Shown piece after piece: positions 1 to 8,372 of a stretch of DNA of 64,000 nt. Within the stretch, counting starts at the first letter, position 1, and every line of letters starts with the position of its first letter. The DNA comes from Phormidium ambiguum IAM M-71 (GTDB taxonomy: Bacteria; Cyanobacteriota; Cyanobacteriia; Cyanobacteriales; Aerosakkonemataceae). The stretch is from contig NZ_MRCE01000003.1 of the NCBI RefSeq assembly GCF_001904725.1, positions 62,001 through 126,000 on the forward strand. The letters run 5' to 3'. The translations under genes and the position numbers were made by a program. Under the pieces are notes generated by a model, which saw only the letters and a program-made list of their open reading frames with translations, searched no databases and was not told where the DNA came from.

Positions 1-1373
1 TCTTTATCTTTGCTTTCCTCTGCCACAAATACAAAAGGTTGGTTGCCAATTCTGGTGACAGATTCAGTGGGAATCGCAATTCCGGTACTTTCACCCCAAA
101 CAATTCTGGCTGTAACGTTCAATTGATCTCGGAGATATCCTTTGATGTTTTGAAATAGAGCTTTAGTTAAGATGGTTTGGCTAGCTTGATCGATTTGCGG
201 CGAGATAAAGTTAATGCTTCCAGTAATGGCGGGTTGGTTATTTTGCGGGTTAATAATTTGTACTGGTAAACCCATTTTTAGTTGGGGTGTGCGTTGCACG
301 GAAACGGGAATTTGCAGTTCAAAAGCATCGTTTTGAATAATAGTTGTCACTTGTTGTCCGGTATTGACGAAATCTCCGACTCTTACGGGAATAATTCCTA
401 CGACTCCATTAATCGGGGCGACGATTTGGTTGTAGCCTAAACTTGTGGTTGCTCCTTTTACACTTGCTTCGGCTTGGGATACGCCTGCTTGGGCTTGAGA
501 TACGCCTGCTTGGGCGGCTTTGATATTGGCTTGGGCTTGGGTTACTCCTGCTTGGGCGGATCTGATGTTGGCTTGGGCTTGAGTTACGGTAGATTGAGCG
601 GCTGTGACGTTGGCTTGGGCGCTGGCTAGGGATTTTTGGGCGGCTGCTAGTTGTTGGTTGGCAACGTTGACGGCGGCTCTGGCATTATTTAGTTGGGCGG
701 CTCTTTGGTCTAATTCTTGTCTGGGTAATGCGCCTTGTGTGACTAGCGATCGGGCCCGATCGTAATTTACTTGCGCTAGCTGCAACTCTCCTTGTCTAGC
801 TTGAATTTCGGCTCGCGCCGCTTCTACTTGTGCCTGTTGACGGGCGACATCTGCTTGGGCTGAGGTAACTCTGGCTTGGGCATTTGCTAAGTTGCTTTCT
901 TGGGCTTTGACTTGGGCTTGGGCGTTTGCTAAGCTACTTTGCTGGGCTTGGACTTGGGCTTGGGCATTTGCTAAGTTGCTTTGTTGAGCTTTGACTTGAG
1001 CTTGGGCTCCTTGCACATCTGCTTGACTTCTTTCGGGACTCAGCTGCATGATTGGTGTCCCTGTATTCACGCTTTGTCCTTGACTGACTAATATTTTTTG
1101 AATGCGACCGCTGGTTTGCGGTGCTAATGATACTCTTTCTACTGCTTGCAGTTGCCCTTGATATTGATTAATGTCTTGAATCTTGCTGGTTTCTATTGTT
1201 AACAATTTTACGGGAACTGCTGGTGGTGCTGCACCTGCTGTGGCGGCTGGTTGTTTTTGTTGACTACAGGCGGTGCTGGTTAGGGAAACTAATAAAACTG
1301 TGCTGATTAGTTGAGTAGGGAATGATATATTAATTTTTTTCTTATTGGTAGCTGCAATATGAAGTTTTGTCAT
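1..1373 (-). CDS. RND efflux periplasmic adaptor subunit (HlyD/AcrA family), 3' end outside window
   Basis: Adaptor of a tripartite efflux pump, linking an inner-membrane RND pump to an outer-membrane channel. The frame is open from an ATG at 1373 to the window edge, giving about 457 residues with no stop, so the C-terminus is missing. The N-terminus has a hydrophobic segment ending in a lipobox-like TSTAC (Cys36), suggesting a lipoprotein. A lipoyl/barrel-like part (VSLAPQTSGRI, then SQGQSVNTGTPI) is followed by an unusually long Ala/Gln-rich hairpin made of near-repeats such as LANAQAQV, then the returning half-lipoyl GYNQIVAPINGVVG and a beta-barrel region. The pump gene would lie beyond base 1. 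Substrate unknown. Confidence 0.9.
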   Translation of the reverse strand, partial: MTKLHIAATNKKKINISFPTQLISTVLLVSLTSTACSQQKQPAATAGAAPPAVPVKLLTIETSKIQDINQYQGQLQAVERVSLAPQTSGRIQKILVSQGQSVNTGTPIMQLSPERSQADVQGAQAQVKAQQSNLANAQAQVQAQQSSLANAQAQVKAQESNLANAQARVTSAQADVARQQAQVEAARAEIQARQGELQLAQVNYDRARSLVTQGALPRQELDQRAAQLNNARAAVNVANQQLAAAQKSLASAQANVTAAQSTVTQAQANIRSAQAGVTQAQANIKAAQAGVSQAQAGVSQAEASVKGATTSLGYNQIVAPINGVVGIIPVRVGDFVNTGQQVTTIIQNDAFELQIPVSVQRTPQLKMGLPVQIINPQNNQPAITGSINFISPQIDQASQTILTKALFQNIKGYLRDQLNVTARIVWGESTGIAIPTESVTRIGNQPFVFVAEESKDK

Positions 1374-1571
1374 GTTTATTTTTTGATTATTTTTCTCAAC
1401 AATCCCGATTAACAGGATTGAATTATACAAGTTATTTGGTGAAGAAATGAAATTTTAAACAATTTCTCAGGTTTTTAATGTCGCTAATCCAACTGCATTA
1501 GAGAATTAGCGATCGATCTACTATAAAGAGTAAAAATAAGAATTTTATATGAATTATTGTAGTTTTGCAGA
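1374..1571. other. intergenic, AT-rich
   Basis: Spacer between two minus-strand genes. It should hold the promoter of the efflux adaptor. No clear hairpin terminator or gene was seen. Confidence 0.4.
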
Positions 1572-2843
1572 TTACACTTTGGGAGCTAATACGGTTAATC
1601 CATCAGGAATACATTCAACTTCGATCGGTGTTGTCCCAATAATTTCGCCGTCTAATACTACTTTTTGCGGTGGATTTGTCGTTAATTTCAGCCACTTAGC
1701 TCGTCCATGAATGACATTTTTATGTTCAAATTCTGTTCTGGTAATTGCTGCGCCGAACATTCTTAACATGGCGGAAACTGCTTCTAATTTATTGTCGGCT
1801 GTGGCAATGGTAACATCTAGTAATCCATCATCAAATATTACTTGTCCTGCACCTTGAGCTAATACGGAGGTTGGTGGTGCAGCATTGGCAATGGTAATTG
1901 CTGTTGCTTGAAAGTCATAAATTTTGCCTTCTTCGGTTTCGATTTGGGTGTCAAATAACATTGATTCATCTAGTAATTGCCAACCTGCCATTAAATATGC
2001 CATTGCACCCCAACGATCTTTTAGTTCTCGACTAGCTCTTTCTACGGTTCCGGCTTCATAACCTACCCCGGCTAATAAAATCATTGGTAAGCCATTACAT
2101 TTAGCCGCATCTACTGTGCGAGTATTATTGGCTAAAATTATTTGACAGGCGTTTCTGATCGGTAATAATCGCGGAATTCCTAACGAAACGGCAAAGGCAT
2201 TGGCGGTGCCTCTGGGGATAATTCCTAATGGAATGCCACTACCAATTAAGGCTCCGGCAATGGCGGAAACTGTACCATCTCCACCAGAGGCAATCACCAT
2301 ATCAGCTTGAGCAGCGATCGCTTGTGTGGCTAAAGTAGCTGGATCGATTTCTGGTTCGGTAAAGTGAATGTGTAAATTTAAATGTGGTTCTAATAATTCT
2401 CGAATTAATGTTAACTCTTGTTCGGCGTTACCTTGTCCGGCAACGGGATTATAGATTAAGTGGGCAACTAAGGTTTTGGCTAGGGAAGTTACGATCGCTT
2501 CTGCGGTTGATAAATTAGTAGCGATGGCAACATTATGTACCTGGCAAACTTGTAAAATTGTTTGCACATTTGGTTCTACTGGTTGCACATAAAATGGCTC
2601 AACTAAAAAGATAACGGCAATCATATTGCCTGCAACTACTTCGGCAGCAATTTGCACATCTCCCCTCATCATTCCCGGCGCAAGTTGTTCTACAACTAAC
2701 CCTGTTTCTGCGGTAATCCGTTGTCCGGTATTAGCTGTAGCAATTAATCTATAACGCCCCAGTACAGGCGCGTGTTTTCTAGCAAAGTTAACGATATCAT
2801 CTTTTTTAGCATCGTGAGCAATTAAAGCAATTGTTGCTGTCAT
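1572..2843 (-). CDS. methylglyoxal-synthase-like domain fused to a YegS/BmrU-type diacylglycerol (lipid) kinase
   Basis: 423 aa. Residues 1-120 align by eye with methylglyoxal synthase (IALIAHD at the start, RGDVQ at 60-64, VEPFYVQPVEPN at 81-92, IATNLSTAEA). Residues 128-423 are a DAGK catalytic domain with NPVAGQG, the nucleotide-binding SGGDGT and PRGTANAFA, and a C-terminal beta domain ending VVLDGEIIG. Lipid kinases of this group phosphorylate diacylglycerol or related lipids using ATP. In the synthase part the catalytic-base Asp is kept (Asp62, equivalent to E. coli Asp71). The positions matching His98 and Asp101 read Val89 and Asn92, and Asp91 reads Glu82, so synthase activity is doubtful and a regulatory role is possible. 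It stands alone between spacers. Confidence 0.85.
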   Translation of the reverse strand: MTATIALIAHDAKKDDIVNFARKHAPVLGRYRLIATANTGQRITAETGLVVEQLAPGMMRGDVQIAAEVVAGNMIAVIFLVEPFYVQPVEPNVQTILQVCQVHNVAIATNLSTAEAIVTSLAKTLVAHLIYNPVAGQGNAEQELTLIRELLEPHLNLHIHFTEPEIDPATLATQAIAAQADMVIASGGDGTVSAIAGALIGSGIPLGIIPRGTANAFAVSLGIPRLLPIRNACQIILANNTRTVDAAKCNGLPMILLAGVGYEAGTVERASRELKDRWGAMAYLMAGWQLLDESMLFDTQIETEEGKIYDFQATAITIANAAPPTSVLAQGAGQVIFDDGLLDVTIATADNKLEAVSAMLRMFGAAITRTEFEHKNVIHGRAKWLKLTTNPPQKVVLDGEIIGTTPIEVECIPDGLTVLAPKV

Positions 2844-2979
2844 AGTATTGAGAAAATTGGTAAGTTATGATTCTAAATAAAAAACTATACTCTATAATAT
2901 ATAAAATTCGTCTATAAATGAATTTTCGGATTAACAAAAGATTTTTTGCCAATCCGAAACTTGCTTTTACTCTAAATTA

Positions 2980-3486
2980 TTAGGCAGTAGCAGGAGTAAC
3001 GCTAGTCCCACTCAAAGCATCTTGCAATCTCTTCTCTGCATCATTAGACAGAGAGGTTCGCAATACTTTGGCGTTATATTTTACTAGTTCCGGTAATACC
3101 TTTTCTGGTGTTGCTTTTCTGACTAAAACAAACAGCGCCGAAGTGCCAGGTTGCATAGATTCTGCCAATTCTTTCATAAATTGGTCATTAACACCTATGT
3201 CAGATAACGCACCACCAATCGCACCAGAAGCAGCACCCACTGCGGCACCCAAAATGGGCATTAAGAAAAGAGTACCGATTAACAAACCCCAAAAGCTACC
3301 ACTAATCGCCCCCGTAGCTGTTAAGTCTACTGCTTGTTTCAGCTTAACTTTGCCTTCTTTGTTTTTAACTACTACTGCGGCATCTTCTAAATCAACTAAA
3401 TGCTCTACTTGCATTTTAGCTAGGGTAAGACGAGCTTCTTCAGCTTTATATTCGTCATCAAAACCAAGTACAATCAACTCACTCAT
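2980..3486 (-). CDS. DUF1269 family membrane protein
   Basis: 168 aa from the ATG at 3486, preceded by AGGAG 13 bases upstream; an upstream TTG (3522) would add 12 residues and is less likely. MSELIVLGFDDEYKAEEA and the Gly/Ala-rich central membrane segment (WGLLIGTLFLMPILGAAVG) are typical of DUF1269, a family of small membrane proteins often induced by stress. The C-terminal half (SALFVLVRKATPEKVLPEL) matches the same family. Molecular role unknown. Monocistronic by spacing. Confidence 0.85.
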   Translation of the reverse strand: MSELIVLGFDDEYKAEEARLTLAKMQVEHLVDLEDAAVVVKNKEGKVKLKQAVDLTATGAISGSFWGLLIGTLFLMPILGAAVGAASGAIGGALSDIGVNDQFMKELAESMQPGTSALFVLVRKATPEKVLPELVKYNAKVLRTSLSNDAEKRLQDALSGTSVTPATA

Positions 3487-3652
3487 AATTCTTAAAAAAC
3501 TCCTGAATATTGAGGAAAACAAGGTTTAAAAAACTAGTTTTTGTTGTCTGCTTAATTTCGGCAGCTAGCTTTCTTAAGTTTGTGTGAACTTAATAGTTCT
3601 GTACTACTCAACTTGTGCAATAGTAATCTAAGCCACTTTATTTTTTTATCTT

Positions 3653-5440
3653 ATGTTCTCCATCACAGCATCCGCCTTGAGAAATATAAATACTCAATCA
3701 ATTAACCCGGTTTCTTATTTATCGCTAACTAGCAGAAAATCATTAAGTTTCTTTTATATCTGTGGTTTTTTAGCTTTAAGTATTGTATGTACAGCATTAA
3801 AACCTCAACCAGTTTTAAGTGCCGAAACAATTTTTATATCTTATGGCCCGCTTGATTTTTCTTTACCAGTAAGTTCTTTAGAAAACTTTGCTAAAACTGG
3901 GGAGATCGATCGAGATTTAAGTTTTTATGCTAGATTTCTCGACGAAGAAGGATTAGCCAATTTTCGAGAATTTTTGCAAAGACGTTTAGATGTTAGTCCT
4001 GTAGTGGTATCCCAATTAACCTATACGCAAATTGGAGAACAAGTACTGCAAAAATTAGGAAGAGTAATTCGCACAGAAAGGGGATTAGATGGTTTTCATG
4101 CGCTAAGAGCGTCTTTAATTTTAGCAGCAGCTGACCCTGAAGGAATGACGATGATTAATATTATGCGAAAGTTTCCGACATCAGGAATTCGCATGAGTGC
4201 TAATCAATTAATTCAATTACAAAGACAATTTAGTACTCTGTTTGATTATCAAAAAGCAGCGGTACTTGCAGTTTCCCAAGTGGCAGAAAAAGAAGTAGAA
4301 GCAAATCCTCAGTTTCCCAGTCCTAGTAATTTTGTGCAACGGGGTAAATTTAGTTTTTCTCAACGCACATTACAATTAACTCGTAATCGTCAATCTTTTA
4401 CAGGAACTAATTCTCAACATAGTTTTCGGGTTGATTTGTACATCCCGGAAGGTTTATCTCAACCTGCGCCAGTGGTGGTAATTTCTCATGGTTTAGGTTC
4501 CGATCCCAAGGCATTTGCTTATTTAGGAGAACATTTAGCTTCTCATGGTTTTGTGGCGGTTTTACCACAACATATTGGCAGTGATGCAGTAATGAGGCAA
4601 GCTTTACTTTTAGGAGTAGCGAGAAGCAGTGTCGATCGCATGGAATTTATCGATCGACCATTAGATATTAAGTATACTCTCGATCAATTAGAACGTTTAT
4701 CCCAATCAGAATTAGCTGGCAGAATTAACATTCAACAAGTTGCAGTCATTGGACATTCTTTTGGTGGTTATACTGCTTTAGCATTAGCCGGAGCAAAACT
4801 TAATCAAGCCCGCATATTCCAAGAATGTAACCGCAACCAAATTAACCTTAATGCTTCTTTCTTTTTACAATGTTTGGCCGTAAATTTACCCCCGGTAACT
4901 GAAGATTTAAGCGATCCTAGAATTAAAGCGGCGATCGCACTGAATCCCCTAACTAGTGTAGTTTTTGGCCCTGAAGGTATGAGTCATATCCAAGTCCCAA
5001 CAATGATTTTAGGTGGGAGTGCTGATATTATTACTTCAGTAGTTGAAGAGCAAATTCAACCTTTTATTTGGTTAAAAAATCCCGACAAATATCTATCAGT
5101 AGTTATTCCTAGCGGACACGCTGCTGCCGATCAATTTGATGGAACAGATCAAGAACCTCAACCGAATACTTTAGGATGGTTATTATCAGGACGAGATCCG
5201 AAGTTAGCTAGAGATTATGTCAAAGGTGTCAGTTTAGTCTTTATGCAAGCTTATTTAAATGGTCGATCGGAATACAAAGATTTTCTCAATGCAGCTTTTG
5301 CTCAATCTGTCAGCCGCGAACCACTGAAAATAAATCTAATTCGTTCTTTAACTCCTGAACAATTAGAAAAAGCTTATGGCAGAAGACCACCAATACCAAT
5401 TATTCCTGAACCTATAACGGTTGATAATCGCAGACGTTAA
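3653..5440 (+). CDS. secreted alpha/beta hydrolase with N-terminal DUF1400
   Basis: 595 aa. An N-terminal hydrophobic segment (about 33-50) ending near VLSAET acts as signal peptide or anchor. Residues about 57-200 are the cyanobacterial DUF1400 domain (ISYGPLDFSLPVSSLENFA). The rest is an alpha/beta hydrolase resembling PAF-acetylhydrolase/dienelactone hydrolase: oxyanion strand VVVISHGLGSDPKAF, nucleophile elbow GHSFGG (Ser369), a late Asp region (GGSADIIT) and a His (PSGHAAADQF) that would complete the triad. It probably cleaves an ester or lipid outside the cytoplasmic membrane. Substrate unknown. The small gene at 5495 follows after 54 bases and could be co-transcribed. Confidence 0.88.
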   Translation: MFSITASALRNINTQSINPVSYLSLTSRKSLSFFYICGFLALSIVCTALKPQPVLSAETIFISYGPLDFSLPVSSLENFAKTGEIDRDLSFYARFLDEEGLANFREFLQRRLDVSPVVVSQLTYTQIGEQVLQKLGRVIRTERGLDGFHALRASLILAAADPEGMTMINIMRKFPTSGIRMSANQLIQLQRQFSTLFDYQKAAVLAVSQVAEKEVEANPQFPSPSNFVQRGKFSFSQRTLQLTRNRQSFTGTNSQHSFRVDLYIPEGLSQPAPVVVISHGLGSDPKAFAYLGEHLASHGFVAVLPQHIGSDAVMRQALLLGVARSSVDRMEFIDRPLDIKYTLDQLERLSQSELAGRINIQQVAVIGHSFGGYTALALAGAKLNQARIFQECNRNQINLNASFFLQCLAVNLPPVTEDLSDPRIKAAIALNPLTSVVFGPEGMSHIQVPTMILGGSADIITSVVEEQIQPFIWLKNPDKYLSVVIPSGHAAADQFDGTDQEPQPNTLGWLLSGRDPKLARDYVKGVSLVFMQAYLNGRSEYKDFLNAAFAQSVSREPLKINLIRSLTPEQLEKAYGRRPPIPIIPEPITVDNRRR

Positions 5441-5494
5441 GGTGTCAAGTAAATTAGTTTTAGAAAAATCTCTTTTGCTCACTTAGGAGGAAAA

Positions 5495-5752
5495 ATGCAG
5501 TTCGATCGCCCTAATAGCCAAGAACCAAGTACCGAAGAATTACAAAAACTAGAAAGGCTCAAAGGTATTATTGAAAAAGCCATAGCAGATGGCAAAATTA
5601 CTGCTGATGAACATCAAAAAATTAAATCCGAAATTTATGCTCGCGGTACAAGTTCTACCGAACAATTCTATCGAGAAATTGAATTGTATAAAAGTTTAGT
5701 CCAAGAGAAATTGGAAAAAGGAGAATTAGAATACGAAGCACCCGGAATGTAG
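5495..5752 (+). CDS. small conserved hypothetical protein
   Basis: 85 aa, hydrophilic, charged and mostly helical, with no membrane segment or signal. A strong ribosome-binding site (AGGAGG, five bases before the ATG) supports translation. The repeated pattern EKAIADGKITADEHQKIKSEI resembles a short EF-hand-like or TerB-like helix-turn-helix element seen in small cyanobacterial proteins, but I cannot name a family. It lies 54 bases after the DUF1400 hydrolase on the same strand. Confidence 0.75.
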   Translation: MQFDRPNSQEPSTEELQKLERLKGIIEKAIADGKITADEHQKIKSEIYARGTSSTEQFYREIELYKSLVQEKLEKGELEYEAPGM

Positions 5753-5895
5753 TTATTTATGGTGAAAGATACAGCAATCAATTGTACATAATTAATTCAT
5801 CCTAAATATTAGTTAATAATCGTGGCATCATGGTAGTATTTTTCGCCAAAACAAGTTAAAATTTTTTTGTTTTCCTTGGGAGAGATTAATTACCA

Positions 5896-6537
5896 ATGCT
5901 GAAATTACTGGAAACAAATTCTCCACCGCCAAGTGTACGGCGCATTGCTACAGAAATGCGTATCCTTGGCTGGACTGGGTTTTGGTTACAATTGTTTTTT
6001 GGCTTTATTCCTATAATTTTCGTCACCTTTTTTCTATTTATTCCCCGCAATCCTAATAAATTTGGTAGTTCGGGAAGCATCGCTTTCTTTTTTGGTTACG
6101 CTTCGTTAATTGCCCTAATTTTCACTATTTATTGGTGTTTTCGTTATACCAGAGTCGCACGGAAATTAACAAATCCTGATTTACGTCCTTCCAGATTTGA
6201 AGTCAGTCGCCTTTTATCAATTGGCTTACTTGTGAATTTAGTAGGAATGATTTTTGCTGTAATTGTTTCGATGTCTCAAGTGAATAATTTGTTGGCTAAG
6301 TTACTATCTTTACCGCAAGGATCGTCTACTGTATTTACTCCTACTCAGGGCGCAGCTGTGATGGCAAGAGTGCCAATTACACCATTACAAATGATGGGAT
6401 TACAAGCCGCAATTTGTGCGATCGCAGCTGAAATTATTGGCTTAATTGTTGCCCTTTGGCTATTACATCGAGTTACTCAACGTTCCGCAATAGAAAACAA
6501 GGAAAGCTACTACGATGAATCAACCATCGAACAATAG
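5896..6537 (+). CDS. DUF3611 family membrane protein (Tic21/PIC1-like)
   Basis: 213 aa with four predicted membrane helices (about 29-50, 64-85, 112-135, 170-193). The pattern ILGWTGFWLQ, FRYTRVARKL and GLLVNLVGM matches the family that includes chloroplast Tic21/PIC1 and its cyanobacterial homologues, proposed to act in iron/metal permeation or inner-envelope protein import. The stop overlaps the start of the next gene by 23 bases, so the two are translationally linked. The transported substrate is not evident from sequence. Confidence 0.8.
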   Translation: MLKLLETNSPPPSVRRIATEMRILGWTGFWLQLFFGFIPIIFVTFFLFIPRNPNKFGSSGSIAFFFGYASLIALIFTIYWCFRYTRVARKLTNPDLRPSRFEVSRLLSIGLLVNLVGMIFAVIVSMSQVNNLLAKLLSLPQGSSTVFTPTQGAAVMARVPITPLQMMGLQAAICAIAAEIIGLIVALWLLHRVTQRSAIENKESYYDESTIEQ

Positions 6538-7555
6538 TATTTGGCAACAACTCAGTAACTCATCAAGAGTTCGTTCTTTACTAATGTTTTTGTTGTTGTT
6601 TATTTGTGGTTGGGCATTTATACAGTTAATTACTTATTTTAGTACGCTGATTTTCGTGTTTACTACAGCGTCAATTGCCGCAGCTTTACTTAATTATCCA
6701 GTTAATTGGCTAGCTCGCTTAATCCCCCGAAAATTAGCTGTAATCATCGTTTTTCTCGCTAGTTTATTCTTGTTAATCACCTTTGTTGTCACTATTGGTT
6801 TAGAAATTTTAAACCAGGGACAAGGATTAATTGACAGAATCAAAGAATTTATCGAAACTGCAAATCCGAATCTCCCACCATTAAAAAATTTAAGATTAGA
6901 AGAAAATATTGACAGAATTTTAAAAACTCTTCAGTCAGGTTTAACTACTGGTTTAGGATTCTTGCAATCTACTTTTTCCAATTTTATGCTGTTTATCATT
7001 ATTGCCGTCATTTGTTTATATATGTTGTTTGATGGCAGCAAAATTTGGAACGCAGTTTTAAAGTTAGTACCCTTGGATGTGCGCGATCGCTTTGCCTACA
7101 AAACCCAAAAAAGTTTCTTAGGCTTCTTTCGCGCCCAATTAACTTTAATGGCATTTCTCACCATTTTCAGTTTAATAGTTTTTAATCTTTTGGGAACCAG
7201 ATATTCGTTAATTTTGGCGATAATTATCGGAATTATGGACGCTATCCCTGGAATTGGTGCAACTTTAGGAGTACTAATAGTAACTACTTTGGTGCTATCT
7301 TCTCAAGGATTTTGGATGGCTGTGAAAGTTTTAGTAGCTTGTATAATTCTCCAACAAATTCAAGATAATTTTATCTCTCCAAAAGTTATGAAAGATTCCT
7401 TAGATTTACATCCAGTATTATTATTTTTTGCCATATTCGTTGGCGAAAGAGTCGCCGGAATATTGGGGATTTTTATTTCCATTCCGATCGCCGCTATGAT
7501 TGCAACTTGGGCTGATGAAAAAGACTTACCTGAAACAAAAATAGAACAAGATTAG
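6515..7555 (+). CDS. AI-2E family transporter
   Basis: 346 aa with the usual arrangement: a pair of N-terminal helices, a soluble amphipathic region (IDRIKEFIETANPNLPP), and a C-terminal bundle with the family motif (GIMDAIPGIGATLG, then QQIQDNFISPKVM). Members export autoinducer-2 or exchange ions (some are Na+/H+ antiporters), so substrate is unresolved. The ATG lies inside the 3' end of the DUF3611 gene, indicating translational coupling. Confidence 0.9.
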   Translation: MNQPSNNSIWQQLSNSSRVRSLLMFLLLFICGWAFIQLITYFSTLIFVFTTASIAAALLNYPVNWLARLIPRKLAVIIVFLASLFLLITFVVTIGLEILNQGQGLIDRIKEFIETANPNLPPLKNLRLEENIDRILKTLQSGLTTGLGFLQSTFSNFMLFIIIAVICLYMLFDGSKIWNAVLKLVPLDVRDRFAYKTQKSFLGFFRAQLTLMAFLTIFSLIVFNLLGTRYSLILAIIIGIMDAIPGIGATLGVLIVTTLVLSSQGFWMAVKVLVACIILQQIQDNFISPKVMKDSLDLHPVLLFFAIFVGERVAGILGIFISIPIAAMIATWADEKDLPETKIEQD

Positions 7556-7617
7556 TAAATTTTAGCTTTGAAGAATTGACATCAGATTTATAGCAACTGC
7601 CAAGGCGATTTTAGTTC

Positions 7618-8286
7618 TTATACTCGGAGACGATAGCCCTTACCTCTAACAGTTTCGATCCGATCGCCACCTAACTTTTTCCGCAGATAACCAACATAAA
7701 CATCAACGATATTAGAACCCGGATCGTAATCGTAACCCCAAACTCGATCGAGTAATTCTTCACGACTTAACAATTCTCCGGGATGATTGAGGAAAATTTC
7801 TGCAAGGGTAAATTCTCTAGCAGATAATTCAACGAAGCGATCGCTAACCTTAACCTGACGTTTATGTAAATCGAGCACAATATCATTTGCCTTAAGTATC
7901 ATTTCTTCCGCCACTTTAGGCGATCGTTTATCGCGCAAACGCAAACGCACCCGTGCTAGTAATTCTTCAAAACCAAAAGGCTTAGTCACGTAATCGTCAG
8001 CCCCACCTTCCAATCCAGCAACTTTATCTTTTACGCCATCACGAGCAGTAAGAATAACGATCGGCATTTCCTCTCCCCGCTTCCGCAGTTCTTCAAGCAC
8101 AATCCACCCATTTTTGCCAGGAATACCAATGTCAAGAATTAGCAGATCAAAATCCTCGCTGCGAGCCATCAAAACTGTTTCATGACCATTCTTAGCCACT
8201 GCTGTGCTAAATCCGTTAGCCTTAAAACCTTTCTCCAGAAAGCTAACAATATGAGTTTCGTCTTCAGCAATTAAAATTCGGTTCAT
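7618..8286 (-). CDS. OmpR/PhoB-family response regulator
   Basis: 222 aa. A receiver domain (1-115) has acidic pocket residues in IAEDE (Asp9), phosphoacceptor Asp52 in LLILDIGIPGKNG and Lys102 in TKPFGFEEL. It is followed by a winged-helix DNA-binding domain (about 125-222: ELSAREFTLAEIFL, GYDYDPGSNIVDVYVGYLR, VRGKGYRL). It is the last gene of the minus-strand run after the histidine kinase, the likely cognate partner. Its targets could include the upstream polymer genes and pstB, which is inference from position only. Confidence 0.92.
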   Translation of the reverse strand: MNRILIAEDETHIVSFLEKGFKANGFSTAVAKNGHETVLMARSEDFDLLILDIGIPGKNGWIVLEELRKRGEEMPIVILTARDGVKDKVAGLEGGADDYVTKPFGFEELLARVRLRLRDKRSPKVAEEMILKANDIVLDLHKRQVKVSDRFVELSAREFTLAEIFLNHPGELLSREELLDRVWGYDYDPGSNIVDVYVGYLRKKLGGDRIETVRGKGYRLRV

Positions 8287-8372
8287 AAAAGTATCACTCT
8301 TTAGTTAGTGGAGGCAAGATATATAAAGGTTTTTGAGATCGATTTAGACTTAATAATTAAGAAATAATACTA

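Noticed and set aside
3068-3529. Plus-strand frame opposite the DUF1269 gene
   Set aside because: It is an antisense shadow of a well-recognised protein with no own motifs or ribosome site.
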